Shown here one piece after another: positions 60,301 to 64,000 of a DNA stretch of 64,000 bases. Origin of the DNA: Gerris lacustris. Taxonomy: Eukaryota > Arthropoda > Insecta > Hemiptera > Gerridae. Position 1 is the first letter of the stretch, and each line of letters opens with the position of its first letter. The notes beneath the pieces are model-generated. The model worked only from the letters and a program-made list of their open reading frames with translations, had not been told where the DNA came from and did no database searches. Where the stretch lies: NCBI GenBank assembly GCA_951217055.1, contig OX578278.1:35235188-35299187 (forward strand), read 5' to 3'. The translations under genes were made by a program, and so were the position numbers.

Positions 60301-62941
60301 GAAGAGCGTTTAGGTCCTTCACCTTAGATTCTTGGATTTGCAACATTCTCAGGTCGTTTAAATTAAATTTTATTTCTCTTAACCAATTCCTTCCAAAAAT
60401 TGGATCTACCGTCTTATTAACTATGACCAATTTTCCAAAGAATACTTCCTCATTGACTTGACATTGTACAAAAGTTATTCCATGTGGTATTATTTCTTCT
60501 CCAGTATAGGTACTTAACCTTATGTTCGTATTAAGTATTTTATTTTTTAATTTTAATTTGTTAAAATCTTCTCTTGAAATTGTACTCAAAGAGGCTCCCG
60601 TATCCAATTCCATGTTTATTTGTTGGCCTTCAATTTTTACCGGAAGTATAAATTTGTCACTTCTTTTGTCTGAAATTAAATTTAATTCATGTGGATCATC
60701 GTAGTTCATATTATTATCTTGATTCTCTAACTGCACTATTCTCTCTCTACTCCTTGAATCACCTGTACCTGAATTTCTGCAACACACTCTAGCTAAGTGC
60801 CCTTTCTTCCTACAAAAATTGCAAGTTTCATTTATATACTGGCATTGGAATGCTCTGTGCATTGTACTACCACATCTAAAACATTTACCCTTTAGTGCTT
60901 CAAAATGTGATCTTATTACCTCGTTCTGATTCTTATTTGGTCTGTTCATATTTAATTGTTTGTCTTGTAGATTATCGCTACTTTTTTCATTCCTTGATCT
61001 TGATTTTCTTATTTGATTAACTTTTGTTTCCTCCTTATTTTCCCGGAAATTTCTGCTTTCCTCCTTAGATTGTTCCATCACTTTGGCAAAATCAACCAGT
61101 TCCATAAAGTCCATATCTTTTCTTTCTTGTAGCAGTCTTTGTCTAGTATTTGTGTCTTGAAGTCCTCTTACAAACTGAATTTTAAGTAACAGTTCAGCTA
61201 CCGATTTATTGCAAGTGCAAAAAAAGTTACAGTGGGCTGTAAGTTTTTTCAGTTCTCCGGCAAATTGTAATACTGACTCTTGTTGTTCTTGAACTCGAGA
61301 AATAAATTTGTTTTGACAGGCCCAAACACTAGGTTTTGGCTCGATGTAACTTTTCATTATTTCGACTAATCCGTCATAGTCCTTATCAGTAGGTTTGTCT
61401 GGGGTGCATAAATCATAAAGAGATTGGTGTAATGTCGGTGGTAAAGCATGTAAAAATGTATGGACCTTTACTTTTTCATCGGTGATACCCCTTAAAAACA
61501 TATAATTTTCTAATCGTAAAATAAAGTTTGTAAATGTTTCATCACCTTGGTATGGGTTAAATGTGATGACCGTGTTTGAAGAAGAATTTTTCTCATTTGA
61601 ATTTGCCCTTTGGTTGTTATTTATCCTCTCCCTAGAGTTACGCTTAATTTGATTCATTAATGATTGGATTTCAAAATATTTATTTTCCAATTCTTCCCTA
61701 AAATCATTTTCAACTGTTTCCACAATTAAATCAGTGGATAGTTCCTCAATTTGAACTTGCACCTCCAACCATCGTCTCCAGGAATCCTCAAGTGATTGCT
61801 CCCTAGCTAGCACCTCATCCATCGAGCGTGATTCATTTTTAAAGAAATTATAAATTCTCGTAATTTGTCCTTTACTTACCGCTCTGCACTTCTTCAGTTG
61901 TCTCAGCTGGGCTTCCCACTGAGCGTCCTGTTCCATATTTTCACTCGTCGCCATTAATATGTTTGAAACTAGTTCGTGTAATATGTATAATTATTTAATA
62001 TTTACAACATTATAATTATGACATTGTTGACAAATACAAACTGACATATCAATAATCTTCACCAATTGTACAAAATGTATGACCAGAAGAGTTGGGTCAC
62101 CCTAATTTATTTAATCATTAAGTGAAACAACGAGTTAAAGCTCAATAACAATTTGAAAGTACAAAATTTTAGTAAGAAAGAAAAATTATAATATTATTAT
62201 ATAATATATAAAATAATATTATAAATATGATAACCATATAATAATTTATTCTAATAAAATTTATTAAAAAAAAAAAAAGTTTAAATCAGAACTTGAGGGA
62301 TTAAATTTGCGTTTCTAATGCCTATAGTTGGTACAATAGTAGATACTTATACATGATTTTTTCTATCTAGGCGTCTCGATTGCGGGAAATCTTTGGCTTC
62401 TGATTGGTTCCCCCCAATATTTTGTGGCGGGATGCACTGCTACCGACTAGGCAAAAAATAAATGCCTAAGTTTTAGTTACGTTTTTGCTTTTTTGATCGA
62501 ATTTAACAAAGTAAATGTGTAGAAAAAAGTAAAGAAAACACTGAAAATTTATAAAATAACTTAAGTGTCAACTATTGCCTCTTATTTAATAGGGGACTTT
62601 TTCTTCAAGTGTTGGCAGTCCTACAATTTTGTAGGTAAAAAAATGTAAACAAACACCTAGATAGAAAAAATTTAGTGTAGGTCATTGTAAGACCATGATA
62701 CAATTAAATCTGCCCTGCCCTAAAATCTTAACCTAGATTATGTCTCAATACATTTATTTAACCACATGAATTTTGTCAATTTACTTTTGTAGCCGGGAAG
62801 ATAACGTTAACGGTTTTGAAGGATGTGGCTGACGAGGATATCAGAGACCTCATTCCTTGTGTTGGCCCCCCAACTGTTTTTAAAACAAAGTTAAGGCAGT
62901 GGAGGCAGGATTTATCACAAAAGGACAACATCAGTGATTAA
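57331..62941 (+). CDS. Two-exon gene for a small SAM-like domain protein (71 aa)
   Basis: Seen: exon 1 is 57331-57397 (ATG, 22 codons plus one base) and is followed by a GTAAGT donor. Exon 2 is 62793-62941, preceded by a T-rich tract ending TTTTGTAG, and ends in TAA. The two join in phase to give 71 residues. Known: an early Leu-Leu-x-x-Trp-Gly-Leu-x-x-Leu stretch, a middle Asp-Glu-Asp-Ile-x-x-Leu-Ile-Pro stretch and a closing Lys-Leu-Arg-x-Trp are the conserved positions of sterile alpha motif domains, which are about 65 residues long, so the domain fills the protein. Such domains bind proteins or sometimes RNA; no partner is visible here. A poly(A) signal follows 61 bases after the stop, so the gene looks complete. 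The intron of about 5.4 kb contains an antisense LTR retrotransposon. Alternative: exon 1 could be internal to a longer transcript, or the gene could belong to a SAM-bearing repeat family. Confidence 0.75.
57398..57712 (+). other. First part of the SAM-gene intron
   Basis: Begins with the GTAAGT donor. The remainder is very AT-rich with no recognisable gene or repeat, up to the target duplication of the retrotransposon. Confidence 0.6.
57718..57814 (-). repeat. 3' LTR (97 bp)
   Basis: Partner of the repeat at 61955-62051, with no differences found by reading. The outer flank 57713-57717 matches the target duplication beyond the other LTR. Confidence 0.93.
57816..57827 (-). other. Polypurine tract next to the 3' LTR
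   Basis: The minus strand has a purine run of six G followed by AGA, directly upstream of the 3' LTR, and the Gag-Pol stop codon lies a few bases before it. This is the expected second-strand priming site. Confidence 0.75.
57830..61954 (-). CDS. gag-pol: Gag-Pol polyprotein of mag-like Ty3/gypsy element (1374 aa)
   Basis: One frame encodes the whole polyprotein with no frameshift between gag and pol. Order: Gag (about 1-350); two CX2CX4HX4C zinc knuckles (C358-C371 and C378-C391) that bind RNA; retropepsin-type protease with Asp-Thr-Gly-Ala at 451-454; reverse transcriptase with catalytic Asp673 and the Phe-Phe-Asp-Asp box at 733-736; RNase H starting near Asp882; integrase with an HHCC zinc site (H1095, H1098, C1128, C1131) and a D,D-35-E triad (D1159, D1213, E1249). 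The C-terminus is basic with a GPY/F-like tail and no chromodomain. The ATG at 61952-61954 starts one base inside the internal region and overlaps the primer-binding site. All key residues are present, so the protein could be active. Lineage assignment rests on motif layout and LTR size and is inferred. Confidence 0.96.
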   Translation of the reverse strand: MATSENMEQDAQWEAQLRQLKKCRAVSKGQITRIYNFFKNESRSMDEVLAREQSLEDSWRRWLEVQVQIEELSTDLIVETVENDFREELENKYFEIQSLMNQIKRNSRERINNNQRANSNEKNSSSNTVITFNPYQGDETFTNFILRLENYMFLRGITDEKVKVHTFLHALPPTLHQSLYDLCTPDKPTDKDYDGLVEIMKSYIEPKPSVWACQNKFISRVQEQQESVLQFAGELKKLTAHCNFFCTCNKSVAELLLKIQFVRGLQDTNTRQRLLQERKDMDFMELVDFAKVMEQSKEESRNFRENKEETKVNQIRKSRSRNEKSSDNLQDKQLNMNRPNKNQNEVIRSHFEALKGKCFRCGSTMHRAFQCQYINETCNFCRKKGHLARVCCRNSGTGDSRSRERIVQLENQDNNMNYDDPHELNLISDKRSDKFILPVKIEGQQINMELDTGASLSTISREDFNKLKLKNKILNTNIRLSTYTGEEIIPHGITFVQCQVNEEVFFGKLVIVNKTVDPIFGRNWLREIKFNLNDLRMLQIQESKVKDLNALLDMYKDIFKKEIGAIPNFQAKYQLLDGTIPIFMKARPVPFAIKTKVEAELDRLEKEGIISRVDFSEWGTPIVPVMKPTGAIRICADFKVTLNKVIKEDVFPIPMIEDIFAKMTGGKVFCTLDISNAYLHMLTDEESSKMQTLSTHKGAYKVNRLMFGVKVAPSIWNRFMHQVLQDLPGVAYFFDDIIVQGVNNEELLQRLEAVFRKLRQYNLRLNKDKCQFFKTRIEYLGHIVDEKGLHKSQEKIKAVTNTRSPQDINELRTFLGLANYYMKFVPDLASKLYPLTRLLRKEVPFKWTEECEKSFKQIKKELTSDNTLMHYDPKLELILATDASPVGLGAVLSHRMNDGTERPIAYASRTLTRSEANYSQIDKEATAIYWGLKKFFQYCYGRKFTLVTDHKPLISIFNPHSTLPTISATRIFNYAHFLSGFDYKIVYRSSKENANADFLSRFPVENPKDLSHKDDSEWFQLRQIEAMPVTCSRIAEETRKDSKLKTAAQYLTEGKTLRRLGMNDNEYTIQNGCLFKGCRVVIPKILQSEVLNELHIGHLGVVKMKQIARSHCYWRNLDQDIDALVKNCVQCQEKRKEPSKEADHPWNPTDRPWQRIHVDFAEPRKGYFYFIVVDSFSKWVEVIPTKNAGSLWCIKELRKLFSTFGIPTTLVSDNGPQFTAKDFKNFMQTCGIAHRTIAPYCPKSNGLAERNVQTIKNHLKAMGNDQGNIETKIAMLLMQIRKAPNATGQSAYKLMFGRDIKTRIDLLTRNENEFTHQKANRSVQPGDKVQVRDYRTGNKWRKGKVINQEGAVIYRIMMEDGEIWRRHIDQIVKL
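61942..61953 (-). other. Primer-binding site overlapping the Gag start codon
   Basis: One base after the 5' LTR the minus strand reads TGGCGACGAGTG. TGGCGA is how sites complementary to the CCA-bearing 3' end of some arginine tRNAs begin. The A of the start codon is the single spacer base, and TG of the ATG are the first two bases of the site. The arginine assignment is inferred. Confidence 0.65.
61955..62051 (-). repeat. 5' LTR (97 bp)
   Basis: Identical base for base to the copy at 57718-57814. In element orientation it begins TGATATGTCAG and ends CATATTA, so it lacks the usual terminal CA. It is AT-rich, with an ATTAAA that could serve as a poly(A) signal; no clear TATA box is seen. Confidence 0.93.
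62057..62792 (+). other. Last part of the SAM-gene intron
   Basis: AT-rich. Positions 62355-62373 and 62653-62673 are inverted copies of a TTTTTTCTATCTAGG motif and may bound a small inverted-repeat element. Between them lie GCGGGAAA (E2F-like) and an ATTGGTT (CCAAT box on the other strand). The segment ends in the TTTTGTAG acceptor. Confidence 0.45.
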
Positions 62942-63002
62942 AAATTGATTTTGTAATGGATGTAATAATTGTTATTATGTATTGTATATTTTTATAGTAT
63001 AA

Positions 63003-63008
63003 AATAAA
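63003..63008 (+). promoter_or_regulatory. Poly(A) signal AATAAA of the SAM-like gene
   Basis: Canonical AATAAA lies 61 bases beyond the stop codon at 62939-62941, in an AT-rich 3' flank. It supports the second exon being the terminal one. Confidence 0.6.
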
Positions 63009-63219
63009 TATTAGTTATACAAAATAATTTTCTAATTCTTTTAAATACCCACACCATATTACTTAGTTTATATTATTGTATTTGTCTAATCTATACTCTT
63101 TTTCAGTAATGTACGCATCATGCACTTTGTTACCAGTTAGCATTTAGGATTATTTATTTAATGCTTAATTAATGATCCTAATTACCAGCTTTTAACAAAA
63201 TGTATATTAAATATGTATA

Positions 63220-63360
<141 letters not shown>

Positions 63361-63373
63361 ATACACACCACTA

Positions 63374-63640
63374 CTGAAAAAGAGTAGTAGATTCTACTGT
63401 ACTAACAGTAGAGGCTACTATAAAATATAGTAGAGGCTACTAGAAAGTATAGTAGAGGCTACAAGAAATTAGTAGAGGCTACTACAAAATATAGTAGAGG
63501 CTACTAGAAAGTATATAGTAGAGGCTACAAGAAATTAGTAGAGGCTACTGGGGAAATATAGTAGAGGTTACTAAAAAGTATAGTAGAGGCTACTAGAAAT
63601 TAGTAGATGCTACTGGAAAATATAGTTGTGGGCAACAGAA
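63374..63640 (+). repeat. ~22-bp TAGTAGAGGCTACTA minisatellite
   Basis: At least eight units built on AGTAGAGGCTAC with linkers such as TAGAAAGTA, AAGAAATT and AAAATA. The unit is a near palindrome (TAGTAGAGGCTACTA). It lies directly after a long (AT)n tract and CACTACTGAAAAAGAG, a start similar to that of the repeat at 54887. Confidence 0.8.
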
Positions 63641-63825
63641 TTGTTATATAGAGGCAAACGAATAAGGGTTGCGCCAACTAGAAATTCTAGTAGAGGCAAC
63701 TAGAAGTTAGTTGGGGTTGACTCAAAAATTCTTTGTACTTAACTAAACGGTTTAGTTGTAACTAAGCACCATTATGTATTTCCAACTATAGGGCTCACAT
63801 TGTCCCTAACAACACACTAGTTAGC

Positions 63826-64000
63826 AGTGGCGTAACTAAGAAATCCGGCGCCCCCCCGCAGCTATTGAAAATGCGCCTCCTATAGCTAACAAAATTTACC
63901 CCCCCCCCCCCCCCCTACTTCTTTTTGTAAAAATAATTTATTTTGCAATTTATTTAATTTGCAAACAGATTATTATTTTCTATTTTTTTAAATGCTCGTG
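63826..64000 (+). mobile_element. hAT-like end, cut by the window edge
   Basis: CAGTGGCGTAACTAAG starting at 63826 is a typical hAT-like terminus, followed by GGCGCCCCCCC and a poly(C) run (63899-63915). The other end is outside the window. Confidence 0.5.

Larger units (their letters stand above)
57718..62051 (-). mobile_element. Intact Ty3/gypsy LTR retrotransposon, mag-like, 4334 bp
   Basis: Seen: two identical 97-bp direct repeats at 57718-57814 and 61955-62051 flank one long minus-strand frame. The 5-bp duplication ataat lies outside both LTRs (57713-57717 and 62052-62056). LTR identity and the intact frame indicate a very recent insertion. The layout is extremely compact: one base separates the 5' LTR from the primer-binding site, which overlaps the start codon, and the stop codon lies a few bases from the purine tract and 3' LTR. 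About 95% of the element is coding. Known: the mag lineage of Ty3/gypsy has very short LTRs, two zinc knuckles and no envelope, which fits. No env frame is present. It sits antisense in the intron of the SAM-like gene. Confidence 0.95.

Noticed and set aside
59915..60704. Plus-strand open frames of 60-132 codons antisense to Gag-Pol
   Set aside because: Shadows of the intact minus-strand polyprotein.

Overview
The window is eukaryotic nuclear DNA: AT-rich, intron-bearing, gene-poor and full of mobile-element relics, long (AT)n tracts and homopolymers. The repeat types (Ty3/gypsy element of mag type, hAT, PIF/Harbinger, mariner-like, Helitron-like and LINE fragments, tRNA-related SINEs) and the one convincing host gene suggest an animal, most likely an arthropod and perhaps an insect. 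The species cannot be fixed from the sequence.

The right end (57.3-63.0 kb) holds the clearest biology. A small host gene with a SAM-like domain (71 codons, two exons at 57331-57397 and 62793-62941, GT/AG splice sites, poly(A) signal at 63003) has an intron of about 5.4 kb. Sitting antisense in that intron is an apparently intact, very young LTR retrotransposon (57718-62051). It has identical 97-bp LTRs, a 5-bp target duplication, a purine tract, a primer-binding site that overlaps the start codon, and one uninterrupted 1374-codon Gag-Pol frame with all catalytic residues.

The middle holds well-bounded DNA transposons. A hAT-like element (15345-17926) has a perfect 8-bp target duplication and carries a GC-rich 62-bp minisatellite plus a large foldback. 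A three-level nest at 37815-41042 has a PIF/Harbinger-like element (TTA duplication, decayed MADF gene) split by a mariner-like foldback (TA duplication), itself split by a second hAT-like element (8-bp duplication, 7 of 8 matching). A second mariner-like foldback with long hairpin arms lies at 29366-30228.

The left part (0-15 kb) is dispersed repeats: Helitron-like ends, an element whose two copies each hold three tandem sub-units, MITE-like repeats, an inverted duplication of a tRNA-derived SINE, and several copies of a family with a tRNA-like segment. One candidate first exon of a host gene (7959-8096, minus) lies downstream of a perfect NRF1-type motif. LINE coding fragments lie near 23.5, 35.4-36.1, 51.3 and 55.7-56.7 kb.

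The rest (about 18-23, 24.4-28.2, 30.2-35, 42-50.5 and 52.6-53.8 kb) has no recognisable gene. Some of it is less AT-rich and may be single-copy intergenic or intronic DNA. Apart from the intact retrotransposon, coding sequence of mobile origin in the window is broken. All calls come from reading the sequence; no database search was possible.
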